Of a stretch of DNA of 64,000 nt, positions 18,121 to 27,852 are shown in pieces. The stretch is from contig NZ_CP149817.1 of NCBI RefSeq assembly GCF_037935975.1, positions 4,712,001 to 4,776,000 on the forward strand, given 5' to 3'. Origin of the DNA: Teredinibacter turnerae (lineage in GTDB: Bacteria > Pseudomonadota > Gammaproteobacteria > Pseudomonadales > Cellvibrionaceae). Both the position numbers and the translations under genes were made by a program. The notes under the pieces are model-generated. The model did not search any database, was not told the origin of the DNA, and saw nothing but the letters and a program-made list of their open reading frames with translations. Each line of letters opens with the position of its first letter. Position 1 is the stretch's first letter.

Positions 18121-19884
18121 ATGGCAAATTCGGCCACCATCCATTCTGACGATCATTTCGACTTCACGCCTGCCGACATTTGTGCTGGTTTTGTGCTGTT
18201 TCTGTGCTCTCTGGTAATGATGGGCTGGCTCGCCAATATCGATATTTTGCGCAACTTTGCCTTCTTTGCGTTTTATCCGGCAATGCCGCTGGTAAATGCC
18301 GTTGGCATGATGGTACTCGCAATCGCTGTCGGCGCACTGCGGCGCGGGTTGTCGCAAATTATCTGGCTATCAGCCATCACCAGCTTGTTGCTGAGTATTG
18401 GAAACTTCGCCGAACTGTATGGCGATACCTCGCTGGGCTTACATCACTTGTTCATTACTCACAGCGAAAGCCACAGCTCAATCAGCAGTGCCGTTGGTTT
18501 TGCATTGGCGGCTATCACGTTACCCCTCAGCCAACAGCCGGCATTTACCCAACGCAAAACTTTTATCGGGCTCCTGCTGTTCAATGCGCTACTCCCACTC
18601 AGCGCAATCCTGGCGTACACCAGTAATGCTTACGCCGCCGCTCGCGCATCGCTTTTCGACGGCTATTCTCTGCCGGAGGCCCTCAGTCATTTGCTGCTGG
18701 TGGCGGGAATTGGCTTGACCACGCCCAATCGACTGCATGCCTCGCTGTTTGCCGACCACCCGGATGCCGCGGCGCTAAGAAAGTATGCCCTCACACTGCT
18801 GGTATTCGTACTGGCGACAACCTTGTTGACGACGCATCTCTCAATCCAGCTACGCTTCGGCCCGGTACTGATTTTCGCCTTGTATGCGGCCACGTTATTG
18901 CTGTCGCTGGTGGCCTTTCTTGCGATCACCTACTCAAGGACACCATCACAGGTGCGCACAGTTACCGACCTCGAGGGCGCTCACGCACACCAGGAGCAGC
19001 TGCTGGCATTTGTCGAAGAATCCGGTGATGGCATATTAATGGTCGATAACACGGGCACTCTTCGCTATGCCAACAGCACCTGCTCCAAAATGTTTGGTTA
19101 CTCTCAGGATGAGTTCGTTGGCATGCGCTTGAACGAGCTTATTCCGAAGCGCTTTCGCTCCAAACACCTCGAGCACTTTGCCCATTTTTTTGCCGCCCAC
19201 CCCGCAGAAAAAAAATACGTGAAACGCGGCCGGCTCACGGGAATCAGTAAAGAGGGTATCGAGAAAGCGCTCGCGATTTCACTGTTCCGGCGAGAGGAAA
19301 ACAGCCTGGTCATTGCGACCTTGCGCGAACTCAATGGCCTCGAAAGAGATATTGCTGAACGCATGAAACACATTCAACACGACCTGGTTACCGGCGTCCC
19401 CGACCGCCAGGAATTCGGCCGTTTTTGCCAAAACCACTGGGACCAGGTGGTGCGCAAATCCGAGCGGCATTTTTGTATTTTTGTTATCGACCTGGATGGA
19501 CTGCGCCTAATCAACAGCAAGTACGGTCGCGAATTTGGCAATGCGGTGCTGCAAAACGTCGCTGCCAACATCAAAAGTCGGCAACGCGGCGGCGACAGGC
19601 TGTTCCGCTACACCTCCGACGAATTCATTATGATCTGCAGCGACATCACACCGGATGCCTGCGAGCTACTGGCAGAACGCATCCGCACTTCCATAAAAGT
19701 TGTGCCCACACGTCTGGGCGATAACAATATTTATATCACCGCGTCGGTGGGTTTCACGCATTGCAACCAGTTACCCGCAAACCTGATGGATGCCGTGGCG
19801 CATATCACTAATGTGCTGCACAAACAAAAGCCGGACTACAAAGATCAGGTGGTGCCCGTGGCGCAGCTGCCTGAATTTAAATAG
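18121..19884 (+). CDS. Membrane PAS protein with degenerate GGDEF domain
   Basis: 587 aa. Residues about 15-275 are an eight- or nine-helix membrane sensor region. A PAS domain follows (about residues 290-400: GDGILMVDNTGTLRYANSTC SKMFGYSQDEFVGMRLNEL), and then a GGDEF-fold domain (about 420-575). The latter keeps DLVTGVPDRQEF and FVIDLDGLRLINSKYGREFG, but the catalytic signature reads RYTSDEF instead of RYGGDEF, losing both glycines of the active-site turn. It is therefore likely inactive as a diguanylate cyclase and may act as a GTP or c-di-GMP sensor, or through protein contacts. The start at 18121 has no clear ribosome site. Its neighbours (comF, srkA) suggest no shared pathway. Confidence 0.85.
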   Translation: MANSATIHSDDHFDFTPADICAGFVLFLCSLVMMGWLANIDILRNFAFFAFYPAMPLVNAVGMMVLAIAVGALRRGLSQIIWLSAITSLLLSIGNFAELYGDTSLGLHHLFITHSESHSSISSAVGFALAAITLPLSQQPAFTQRKTFIGLLLFNALLPLSAILAYTSNAYAAARASLFDGYSLPEALSHLLLVAGIGLTTPNRLHASLFADHPDAAALRKYALTLLVFVLATTLLTTHLSIQLRFGPVLIFALYAATLLLSLVAFLAITYSRTPSQVRTVTDLEGAHAHQEQLLAFVEESGDGILMVDNTGTLRYANSTCSKMFGYSQDEFVGMRLNELIPKRFRSKHLEHFAHFFAAHPAEKKYVKRGRLTGISKEGIEKALAISLFRREENSLVIATLRELNGLERDIAERMKHIQHDLVTGVPDRQEFGRFCQNHWDQVVRKSERHFCIFVIDLDGLRLINSKYGREFGNAVLQNVAANIKSRQRGGDRLFRYTSDEFIMICSDITPDACELLAERIRTSIKVVPTRLGDNNIYITASVGFTHCNQLPANLMDAVAHITNVLHKQKPDYKDQVVPVAQLPEFK

Positions 19885-19926
19885 TGCTACAATCCCGCTC
19901 CATTTCCAGCTTGCGGGTAAGCCACC

Positions 19927-20904
19927 TTGACCGATACACCGTTTCACACGCTCAACCCGGACAAAGTCATCGACGCAGTGGAAAGCCTTGGCTACCTGTC
20001 TGATTTGCGGGTGTTTCCACTCAACAGCTACGAAAACCGGGTGTACCAGTTCGGCCTGGAAGATGCGGAACCCATCATCGCCAAGTTCTACCGGCCCGCC
20101 CGCTGGAGCGATGAACAAATTCTGGAAGAGCACGAGTTTTCACGTGCCCTGGCAGAGCTGGAAATTCCCATCGTTGCGCCCCTTGAGCGCGACGGTAAAA
20201 GCCTGTTTGAGTTCGACGACTTTCGCTTTGCGCTCTATCCGCGCCGCGGCGGCCACGCACCCGAGCTGACCGATTTAGACACACTTTACCGCCTTGGCCA
20301 ACAACTCGGGCGCTTACATGAACTGGGCAAAGCACAGTCGTTCAGTCACCGCCCTTCACTCAATCTGCAAACCTTTGGCATCGACAGCCGTGAATTTTTG
20401 CTGGCGGAAAACTTTATCCCCGGCAGCTTAACCGAGGCCTACGCCACCCTCAGCCAGCACCTAATCGACGCGATGGAACCGATTCTGGCGGCCACCCCCA
20501 CCAACAGTATTCGCCTGCACGGCGACTGCCACCCAGGTAATATATTGCTGCGTCCGGACTCGCTGTATCTGGTGGACCTGGATGACGCGCGCAATGGTCC
20601 GGCGGTACAGGATATCTGGATGCTGCTTTCCGGCGAGCGCCCGCAAAAGCAACAGCAGCTGGGCGAAATCATCGCCGGTTACGAAGAGTTTTGTGAATTC
20701 GACAGCCGCGAGCTGGCACTGGTAGAAACCCTGCGCACCTTACGGTTGATGAACTACGCCGCCTGGCTCGCACGCCGCTGGCAGGACCCGGCCTTCCCGA
20801 TGGCATTCCCCTGGTTCAATACCGAGAGATATTGGGCGGAACATATTCTCGAGCTGCGCGAACAGCTGGCCGCACTGGGCGAACCACCACTCGAAATCCT
20901 CTAG
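19927..20904 (+). CDS. srkA: Stress response kinase A (YihE/RdoA)
   Basis: 325 aa protein kinase of the aminoglycoside-phosphotransferase fold, which in E. coli protects cells against stress-induced death. It starts with TTG at 19927 (GGGTAAG nearby as ribosome site); the protein opens TDTPFHTLNPDKVIDAVESL, the usual beginning of this family. Also visible are SYENRVYQFG, the lysine in IIAKFYRPARWSDEQILEEH, the catalytic loop RLHGDCHPGNILLR and metal-binding LVDLDDARNGP. C-terminal PWFNTERYWAEHI is also family-specific. It lies 42 bases after the GGDEF gene, possibly co-transcribed; a TACAAT hexamer in the gap could be a promoter. Confidence 0.95.
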   Translation: MTDTPFHTLNPDKVIDAVESLGYLSDLRVFPLNSYENRVYQFGLEDAEPIIAKFYRPARWSDEQILEEHEFSRALAELEIPIVAPLERDGKSLFEFDDFRFALYPRRGGHAPELTDLDTLYRLGQQLGRLHELGKAQSFSHRPSLNLQTFGIDSREFLLAENFIPGSLTEAYATLSQHLIDAMEPILAATPTNSIRLHGDCHPGNILLRPDSLYLVDLDDARNGPAVQDIWMLLSGERPQKQQQLGEIIAGYEEFCEFDSRELALVETLRTLRLMNYAAWLARRWQDPAFPMAFPWFNTERYWAEHILELREQLAALGEPPLEIL

Positions 20905-20915
20905 CCGCGAGCCGG

Positions 20916-21311
20916 TTAGCGGTAGAGCGCCGCTTCGCCCCAGCGCAGTTCCATGCCACGCCTAGCGGCGCGCGGCAGGCTTTTCACCACCAGTCCGTAG
21001 GAGCGGTCGATCATGCGGGCGATTTCTGGCGCGGGCACAGTGCCATCCAGCATCACCGAATTCCAGTGCTTTTTGTTCATGTGGTAACCGGGAATAACTG
21101 CAGCGAACAGATCGCGTAACATCAAGGCTTCTGCTGGATCGCATTTCAAATTCAAACGACCTACGCCCGCCTCCCCATGCCATTCAGCAACACTTAACAG
21201 GCCAAACATTTTATCTGCTACTTTAAAAACCCGTGCCTCTGGGCCGAACGGGAAATCCTCGCGCGTTTCGGGCAGACCCAGAGCGTGCTCGCGCACAGCG
21301 CTGTAATCCAT
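20916..21311 (-). CDS. MmcQ/YjbR-family protein
   Basis: 131 aa, single-domain protein of the YjbR family (double-wing DNA-binding-like fold). Typical features: YSAVREHALGLPETREDFPF at the start, VFKVADKMFGLLS, LNLKCDPAEALMLRD, VIPGYHMNKKHWNSVMLDG and the closing LVVKSLPRAARRG. A DNA-binding role is proposed from structure; no specific function is known to me. Convergent with srkA, 11 bases between stops, and divergent from gnd. Confidence 0.9.
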   Translation of the reverse strand: MDYSAVREHALGLPETREDFPFGPEARVFKVADKMFGLLSVAEWHGEAGVGRLNLKCDPAEALMLRDLFAAVIPGYHMNKKHWNSVMLDGTVPAPEIARMIDRSYGLVVKSLPRAARRGMELRWGEAALYR

Positions 21312-21529
21312 CTGATAATCTCCGGCTATGACGGCGATGGATGCAAAACCGGGCGGCTAGTGGTAAAGTTGCACCCCAATTTGCGGCCCCACCGCCTAAA
21401 TTATTGAATTTTCACGAAAAGCAAATATATCGCTCTTACCATGGGCGACGCATTTTGCCTTCGACTCCCAAATCGGGCCACTCAGCTAGAAACGCGCCCG
21501 GTGCTAACCTGAAACCTAAAGACTCTACT

Positions 21530-22984
21530 ATGAAAGAACTCTCAGATATTGGCCTGGTTGGCCTCGCCGTTATGGGCGAAAACCTGATTCTGAACATGGC
21601 AAACAACGGCTATACCGTTACCGCGTACAACCGTTCGACCGAAAAAGTAGATGCCTTTTTGGCGGGCCGCGCCAAGGGCAAGAGCATTCGCGGTGCTCAC
21701 TCGGTGGAAGAACTGGTTGCCTCACTTGCCAAGCCACGCAAGATTATGCTGATGGTTAAAGCCGGTGCGCCGGTAGACGCCTTTATCGAACAAATTCTTC
21801 CACACCTGGAAGCAGGCGATATTCTGATCGACGGTGGCAACACTCACTTCCCAGATACCAATCGCCGCGTGGACTACTGTGCGAGCAAAGGTATTTTGTT
21901 CGTCGGCGCTGGCGTTTCCGGCGGTGAAGAAGGTGCCCTTACCGGCCCATCCATTATGCCTGGCGGCGCCAAAGACGCCTGGCCACACGTTAAACCTATC
22001 TTCCAGAGCATTGCGGCTAAAGTGGAAGACGGCACCCCCTGCTGCGACTGGGTCGGTGAAAACGGCGCGGGCCACTTCGTCAAAATGGTCCACAACGGCA
22101 TTGAGTACGGCGACATGCAGCTTATCTGCGAAGCCTACCAGATTATGAAAGACCTGCTCGGCATGAGCGCAGACGAAATGCACGAAGTGTTCGCCGAGTG
22201 GAACGAAGGTGAGCTGGACAGCTACCTGACTGAAATCACCCGCGACATTCTCAAAACCAAAGACGCAGACGGCGAGCCACTGGTCGACAAGATCCTCGAT
22301 ACCGCAGGCCAAAAAGGCACCGGTAAGTGGACTGGCGTTGCGGCATTGGAAATGGGCGTGCCCCTCACGTTGATCGGTGAAGCCGTATTCGCCCGCTGCC
22401 TGTCTGCGCAAAAAGAAGAGCGCGTGGAAGCGGCGAAAATCATTTCTGGCCCAACCCCCAAATTCGAAGGCGACAAAAAAGCGTTTATCGAAGACCTGCG
22501 CAACGCGCTGTTTGCCTCCAAAATCGTGTCTTACGCGCAAGGCTATGTTTTGATGCGCGAAGCGGCAAAAGAATTTGGCTGGGAGCTGAACAACGGCGGC
22601 ATCGCGCTGATGTGGCGTGGCGGCTGTATCATCCGCTCCGTTTTCCTCGGCAACATTAAAGAAGCCTTCGATAACAACCCAGCGCTCACCAACCTGCTGC
22701 TCGACCCATACTTCCAGCAGCGTGTGGACGCCGCGCAAGCGGGATGGCGCAACGTCGTTGCCAGTGCAACCCTGAACGGTATTCCAGCACCGACCCTAAC
22801 CTCGGCACTGAGCTACTTCGACGGCTACCGCACCGCACGCCTGCCTGCCAACCTGCTCCAGGCGCAGCGCGACTTCTTCGGCGCACACACCTACGAGCGC
22901 ACCGACAAGCCACGCGGTGAATTCTTCCACACCAACTGGACCGGCCGTGGCGGCGATACCGCTTCGTCCACTTACAACGCCTAA
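21530..22984 (+). CDS. gnd: 6-phosphogluconate dehydrogenase, decarboxylating
   Basis: 484 aa from the ATG at 21530 (KELSDIGLVGLAVMGENLIL); the longer frame from 21341 has no protein-like N-terminus. It oxidises and decarboxylates 6-phosphogluconate to ribulose 5-phosphate with NADP+ in the pentose phosphate pathway. Motifs: the Rossmann GLAVMGENLILNMANNG and YNRSTEKVD, GAGVSGGEEGALTGPSIMPG, the catalytic lysine in ENGAGHFVKMVHNGIEYGDM, and the C-terminal tail FHTNWTGRGGDTAS that closes the neighbouring subunit. Length and tail match the long (E. coli-like) dimeric class. A strong hairpin terminator follows at 22994. Confidence 0.96.
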   Translation: MKELSDIGLVGLAVMGENLILNMANNGYTVTAYNRSTEKVDAFLAGRAKGKSIRGAHSVEELVASLAKPRKIMLMVKAGAPVDAFIEQILPHLEAGDILIDGGNTHFPDTNRRVDYCASKGILFVGAGVSGGEEGALTGPSIMPGGAKDAWPHVKPIFQSIAAKVEDGTPCCDWVGENGAGHFVKMVHNGIEYGDMQLICEAYQIMKDLLGMSADEMHEVFAEWNEGELDSYLTEITRDILKTKDADGEPLVDKILDTAGQKGTGKWTGVAALEMGVPLTLIGEAVFARCLSAQKEERVEAAKIISGPTPKFEGDKKAFIEDLRNALFASKIVSYAQGYVLMREAAKEFGWELNNGGIALMWRGGCIIRSVFLGNIKEAFDNNPALTNLLLDPYFQQRVDAAQAGWRNVVASATLNGIPAPTLTSALSYFDGYRTARLPANLLQAQRDFFGAHTYERTDKPRGEFFHTNWTGRGGDTASSTYNA

Positions 22985-22993
22985 GTGTGCACT

Positions 22994-23020
22994 ACCGGGA
23001 AGCCATGCTTCCCGGTTTTC
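22994..23020 (+). terminator. Intrinsic terminator of gnd
   Basis: 10-bp perfect stem accgggaagc / gcttcccggt with a cat loop, followed by tttc, 9 bases after the gnd stop. Confidence 0.85.
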
Positions 23021-23141
23021 GTTTACGCCTGAGTTTTCCGTTAATACTCCGCTTGCCACCCCCTGGTGAGTCGGCCCTACTGCCAGAGCCGCCCTTTTGC
23101 TCTGACCTTTCGCTACATTTTTTCTCTGCACAGGAGATTCT

Positions 23142-23747
23142 ATGAAACTGTATATGAGCCACACCTCGCCCTTCGCGCGCAAGGTGCGAATGACCACCCG
23201 CCTTACAGGCCTGGCCGATCAAGTCGAGGAAATCTGCACTACATTCGAAAGCGCCGAACTGCGCGAGCGCAACCCGCTTGGCAAGATTCCCGCGCTGGAA
23301 GCGTCGGATATCACCCTGTTCGACAGCGCCCTGATATGCGAATAGCTGGACGAACACTATGTCGAAGCCGGTGGCGACAGCCTGTACCACGGTGACCGCG
23401 ATGACTACTATCCGCTGCTCAGTGCGCTCGCCCTGGCCAACGGCATCACGGAAGCCGCCGTGAGCACTATAATGGAAACCAAGCGCGAGACCGAACACTC
23501 CACCTACTGGCTGGAGCGCTGGAACACAGCGATGGAAACCGGTATTCGCACCGTGGATGTTGCCGTTCTGGGCACACCGGCAGAAATGAACATGGCAGGC
23601 ATCGCCATGGCAGCGTGCCTGGGTTACCTGGATTTCCGTCTCGGTGACCACAACTGGCGCGCATGGAACCCGGCTCTGGCCGACTGGTTCCACGAGATTG
23701 CGCAACAACCCTGGTTTACAGAAACCGCGCCTCCCGAGGGCGCCTGA
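23142..23747 (+). pseudogene. Glutathione S-transferase gene with in-frame amber codon
   Basis: The frame reads as one GST of 201 codons interrupted by TAG at 23343-23345. Before it: MKLYMSHTSPFARKVRMTTR, the thioredoxin-fold glutathione site, then NPLGKIPALEASDITLFDSA LICE. After it, in the same frame: LDEHYVEAGGDSLYHGDRDD, a C-terminal helical domain, and NWRAWNPALADWFHEIAQQP WF. The stop replaces what is normally tyrosine in the ICEYLDE motif, a single-base change (TAT or TAC to TAG). No other damage is seen, so the lesion is recent, or it is a sequencing error, or the codon is read through. A GAGATTCT segment precedes the ATG. Lies between gnd and dnaG. Confidence 0.85.
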
Positions 23748-23861
23748 CCCCTGCACGTGCCCGCGAGCGCTACGACAGCGAACGGGCGCGCTCTGCGCTG
23801 GCCTTTCAGGCATTAGCCCGCGTACAATCCTCTCTCCCCGAGTTAACGCCCCTGCACGCCC

Positions 23862-25784
23862 ATGGCCCGCATTCCGCAAAGTTTTATTGATGATTTGCTC
23901 AACCGCCTCGACATCGTCGAAGTGGTGGACCACCGGGTCAAGCTGAAGAAAAACGGCAAGAACTACGCGGCCTGCTGCCCGTTTCACGAAGAAAAAACGC
24001 CTTCGTTTACCGTCAGCCCGGACAAACAGTTTTACTACTGTTTTGGCTGCGGCGCCTCAGGTAACGCCATCGGCTTTTTGATGGAGTACGAACGCCAAAG
24101 CTTCGTGGAGTCGGTGGAAACCCTGGCCAAGAGCGCCGGTCTCGAGGTGCCCAGAGAGGAAACACCCTTTCACCGGGAGCAGTACGCCCGCCAGAAGAAC
24201 CTGTACGATGTACTCGAGAAAGCCAGCACTTACTACCAGCTTCAACTGAAAGAAAACCGCGGCCGGGATAAAGCCGTGCGCTACCTGCAAAACCGTGGTC
24301 TCAGCGGCCATATCGCGCGGGACTTCGGCCTCGGCTTTGCCCCTGGCGGCTGGGATAACCTGCTTACCAAATATGGCCTCAGCGAGCAGGATATCGACCT
24401 GTTGGTCGGCAGTGGCCTGGTGATCCGCCGCGCCGAAGACGACAAGCTCTACGACCGATTTCGCAACCGCATTATGTTCCCCATTCTCGACAACCGTGGC
24501 CGCGTGATCGGCTTTGGTGGCCGGGTACTGGACGACAGCAAACCCAAATACCTCAACTCGCCGGAAACCGATGTTTTCCACAAAGGCGAAGAACTGTACG
24601 GCCTCTACCAGGCCCGCATGGCCAACCGCAACCTGGAGCAGATTCTGGTGGTTGAAGGCTATATGGACGTAATTGCACTGGCGCAATATGGCCTTACCAA
24701 CGCCGTCGCCACCCTGGGTACAGCCTGTGGCGAAGAGCACCTTAAGCTCGCGTTCAAGCACACTCAGGAAATCGTCTTCTGCTTCGATGGCGACGCCGCA
24801 GGTCGCACCGCTGCCAAACGCGCCCTCATGAACGCCCTAACCAGCATGGAAGACGGCCGCCAGATCAAATTCCTGTTCCTGCCGGAAGGCCAGGACCCAG
24901 ACACCCTGGTACGCCAAATAGGCGCCGAACGCTTTACCCAGCAGATCAAAAATGGCACCCCACTGGAAGATTTTCTGTTCGATGTAGCCGCCGAAGGGCT
25001 CAACATTCAAAGCATGGATGGGCGCGCGCGTTTCAGCAAAATTTGTGCGCCTCTGTTGGCCCAGCTCCCCGCTGGGGTCTACCGTGAGTTAATGTTTACC
25101 AACCTGGCGAAACGCACCGGGCTTAGCAGTGCGGCACTGATGGAACTGACCCACGAAAAGCCGCAACTGCCCGACGCCGCGCCCGCACTGCCCGCCGTGG
25201 TGGATATAGAACCGCCTCCGGTGGACGTACCCGAGCACAGTGCAGCCACCATTTACGAACACCTGGAGGGCACGCGTTTCCAGGCCGCCCCGCTACCCGA
25301 CGAGCAAGAGAAGCAAGCCTTTCGCAAGCGCACGAATGTCGCGCTCAACCCAGTGAAAGCCGCGACCCTGCTACTGCTAGACAACCCCCAACTGATCCAG
25401 CAAGTGGCGCTGCGCCCGAATGCCGATGCAGCAGGTAATGAAGAACTGTTGCGCTTACAAAACCTGATCGACTACCTGCAAAACCGGCCCAACGCCACGT
25501 TCAGCACGCTCCTCGGCTTCTGGGGCGGGGCTTACGGTATCGACTCGCAACAGGAGCTGGCACGCATGCTCGCCACCCACGAACTCACCCGCGACAGCCA
25601 CCTGGCCAGCTTCGAGAGCGCCAAGGTACTGGGCCATGCCTTTGCCAAAATCAATCACCAGTACCACCGCCTGACCCACCGCCAGGAGTTGGAGCAACTT
25701 AAAGCCAAGGGGCTCGCCAACCTCAATAGCGAAGAGAAGGACCGCTTCCGTCAGCTGGTACAACTGATCCAGAAACCGGTCTGA
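23862..25784 (+). CDS. dnaG: DNA primase
   Basis: 640 aa. It makes RNA primers for lagging-strand synthesis at the fork together with DnaB helicase. N-terminal zinc finger CCPFHEEKTPSFTVSPDKQF followed by YYCFGCGASGNAIGF (C-x2-H...C-x2-C). The polymerase core has NPKYLNSPETDVFHKGEELY-like sequence (SKPKYLNSPETDVFHKG), and the TOPRIM domain has VVEGYMDVIALAQYG and FDGDAAGRTAAKRALMN. Residues after about 490 are the helicase-binding domain, ending LNSEEKDRFRQLVQLIQK. It is longer than E. coli DnaG (581 aa) because of a Pro/Ala-rich linker near residues 425-470. Upstream rpsU, its usual partner in the macromolecular synthesis operon, is absent; the broken GST gene is there instead. Confidence 0.97.
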   Translation: MARIPQSFIDDLLNRLDIVEVVDHRVKLKKNGKNYAACCPFHEEKTPSFTVSPDKQFYYCFGCGASGNAIGFLMEYERQSFVESVETLAKSAGLEVPREETPFHREQYARQKNLYDVLEKASTYYQLQLKENRGRDKAVRYLQNRGLSGHIARDFGLGFAPGGWDNLLTKYGLSEQDIDLLVGSGLVIRRAEDDKLYDRFRNRIMFPILDNRGRVIGFGGRVLDDSKPKYLNSPETDVFHKGEELYGLYQARMANRNLEQILVVEGYMDVIALAQYGLTNAVATLGTACGEEHLKLAFKHTQEIVFCFDGDAAGRTAAKRALMNALTSMEDGRQIKFLFLPEGQDPDTLVRQIGAERFTQQIKNGTPLEDFLFDVAAEGLNIQSMDGRARFSKICAPLLAQLPAGVYRELMFTNLAKRTGLSSAALMELTHEKPQLPDAAPALPAVVDIEPPPVDVPEHSAATIYEHLEGTRFQAAPLPDEQEKQAFRKRTNVALNPVKAATLLLLDNPQLIQQVALRPNADAAGNEELLRLQNLIDYLQNRPNATFSTLLGFWGGAYGIDSQQELARMLATHELTRDSHLASFESAKVLGHAFAKINHQYHRLTHRQELEQLKAKGLANLNSEEKDRFRQLVQLIQKPV

Positions 25785-25879
25785 TTCAGGGCGGCCGATA
25801 TTGGTCTATGCTGCTTAGATAACCCGGCAAATTGATCAATATTTGTATTGATATTCTGGCGAGTACCCCCATATCCCGG

Positions 25880-25885
25880 TATAAT
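25880..25885 (+). promoter_or_regulatory. Candidate -10 element upstream of rpoD
   Basis: A consensus TATAAT lies 41 bases before the rpoD ATG in the dnaG-rpoD gap. The matching -35 region (TGGCGA at 17-bp spacing) is poor. It would give rpoD its own transcript besides read-through from dnaG. Confidence 0.4.
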
Positions 25886-25926
25886 CGCCGACCCCTCGAA
25901 ATTCTTATCCATCCACAGGAAACTTA

Positions 25927-27789
25927 ATGAGCGAACAGCAGCAGTCTCGTATCAAAGAATTGATAAACCGAGGCCGAGAGCAGGGCTACCTGACCTACGA
26001 CGAAGTAAACGACCATCTGCCAGACGACATTTCCGATCCCGATCAGGTTGAAGACATCATCCAAATGATCAACGACATGGGTATTCGTGTGTATGAAGTA
26101 GCACCGGATGCCGATGAATTGCTGATGACCGACGGCGAAGCTTCGCCCGACGAAATCGCCGCTGCAGAAGCCGCCGCCGCACTTGCCGCCGTAGAAACCG
26201 AAGCCGGCCGCACCACCGACCCCGTGCGTATGTACATGCGTGAGATGGGCACCGTGGAACTGCTCACCCGCGAAGGTGAAATCGCCATTGCCAAGCGTAT
26301 TGAAGAAGGCCTGCGTGAGCTGATGCACGCCCTCGCCTTTTGGCCAAACGCCGTGCAACAGATCGTGGACGAGTACGACCTGGTGGAAAAAGAAGAGCGC
26401 CGCTTAAACGACGTGATCAGCGGCTGGTTAGACCCAGCTGACGAAGTCGAAGCCGCCACCCCCATCGACTCCTCCGACAACAACAGTAAAAACAACGCTG
26501 ACGACGATGATGACAGCGATGACGATGACGACGATGATGACGACGATTCCTCATCGGATGACGACGACAACAACTCGGGTATCGACCCGGAGTACGCGCG
26601 CGAACGCTTCGACGAATTGCGCGTACAGCTGGTAGCCGCTAACGACGCCATCGCCAAGCACGGCCTCGACAGCAAAGAAACCGGCATGGCGCTGGAAGCT
26701 TTGGGTGAAGTCTTTAAGTTCTTCAAGCTCTCACCACGCCAGTTCGACCCAATCTACAACTATGTGCGCGACGTACTGGCGCGTATTCGTGCCGAAGAAA
26801 GAGAAATCATGCGCCTGTGTGTGCGCATGGCGGGTATGCCGCGCAAAACTTTCGTCAAGGAATTCCCCGGCAACGAGATCAACGAAGACTGGATTCCAGA
26901 GATTATCCGCAAGAAGCGCGACTACTCCGACAGCCTGCGCCCGGTAGAAGGCGACATTCTGCGTTCACAGCGAAAGCTGCAGCAGATCGAAGAAGAAACC
27001 GGCCTAGAGCTTAGTGCGATCAAAGAAATCAACCGTCGCATGAGCATCGGCGAAGCCCGCGCCCGCCGCGCGAAAAAGGAAATGGTCGAAGCCAACCTGC
27101 GTCTGGTGATCTCCATCGCCAAAAAATACACCAACCGTGGTTTGCAGTTCCTCGACCTGATCCAGGAAGGCAATATCGGCTTGATGAAAGCGGTCGACAA
27201 GTTCGAATACCGTCGCGGCTACAAGTTCTCCACCTACGCCACCTGGTGGATTCGACAGGCCATCACCCGCTCTATCGCGGACCAGGCCCGCACCATCCGG
27301 ATTCCGGTGCACATGATCGAAACCATCAACAAGCTCAACCGTATTTCCCGCCAGATGCTGCAGGAAATGGGTCGCGAACCCACCCCGGAAGAGCTGGGCG
27401 AACGCATGGAAATGCCCGAAGACAAAGTGCGCAAAGTACTCAAAATCGCCAAAGAGCCGATCTCCATGGAGACGCCCATCGGCGATGATGAAGACTCGCA
27501 TCTGGGCGATTTTATCGAGGACACCACCATCACCTCGCCGGTGGAAAGCGCCACCTCGCAGGGCCTGATGGAAGCCACCAAAGCGGTTCTTGCAGGCCTT
27601 ACCGCCCGCGAAGCCAAAGTACTGCGCATGCGTTTCGGTATCGAAATGAACACCGACCACACCCTCGAGGAAGTGGGCAAACAGTTCGATGTAACCCGCG
27701 AACGTATCCGCCAGATCGAAGCCAAGGCCCTGCGCAAACTGCGCCATCCCAGCCGCTCCGATCACCTGCGAGGCTTCCTCGACGACTAA
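25927..27789 (+). CDS. rpoD: RNA polymerase primary sigma factor (sigma-70)
   Basis: 620 aa housekeeping sigma factor. Region 1.1 is at the N-terminus ([20 protein letters not shown]), region 1.2 follows as [20 protein letters not shown], then a non-conserved insert with a poly-Asp tract (about residues 192-219). Region 2 shows [40 protein letters not shown] and [20 protein letters not shown]; region 3 [16 protein letters not shown]; region 4 [20 protein letters not shown]. All core- and promoter-contacting segments are intact. It follows dnaG by 142 bases and is closed by a strong terminator. Confidence 0.98.
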   Translation: MSEQQQSRIKELINRGREQGYLTYDEVNDHLPDDISDPDQVEDIIQMINDMGIRVYEVAPDADELLMTDGEASPDEIAAAEAAAALAAVETEAGRTTDPVRMYMREMGTVELLTREGEIAIAKRIEEGLRELMHALAFWPNAVQQIVDEYDLVEKEERRLNDVISGWLDPADEVEAATPIDSSDNNSKNNADDDDDSDDDDDDDDDDSSSDDDDNNSGIDPEYARERFDELRVQLVAANDAIAKHGLDSKETGMALEALGEVFKFFKLSPRQFDPIYNYVRDVLARIRAEEREIMRLCVRMAGMPRKTFVKEFPGNEINEDWIPEIIRKKRDYSDSLRPVEGDILRSQRKLQQIEEETGLELSAIKEINRRMSIGEARARRAKKEMVEANLRLVISIAKKYTNRGLQFLDLIQEGNIGLMKAVDKFEYRRGYKFSTYATWWIRQAITRSIADQARTIRIPVHMIETINKLNRISRQMLQEMGREPTPEELGERMEMPEDKVRKVLKIAKEPISMETPIGDDEDSHLGDFIEDTTITSPVESATSQGLMEATKAVLAGLTAREAKVLRMRFGIEMNTDHTLEEVGKQFDVTRERIRQIEAKALRKLRHPSRSDHLRGFLDD

Positions 27790-27800
27790 CTAACCACCCC

Positions 27801-27828
27801 AAAACGGCGCCCAGAGCGCCGTTTTTTA
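27801..27828 (+). terminator. Intrinsic terminator of rpoD
   Basis: 10-bp stem aaaacggcgc / gcgccgtttt with a 5-base loop and a T-run, 11 bases after the rpoD stop. Confidence 0.9.
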
Positions 27829-27852
27829 TGGGCGAGTGCAACTCATATAGGC

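Noticed and set aside
21722-22738. 338-aa minus-strand frame
   Set aside because: Antisense shadow of gnd.
22992-23987. 331-aa minus-strand frame
   Set aside because: It is antisense to the GST pseudogene and the start of dnaG, both of which have clear family motifs.
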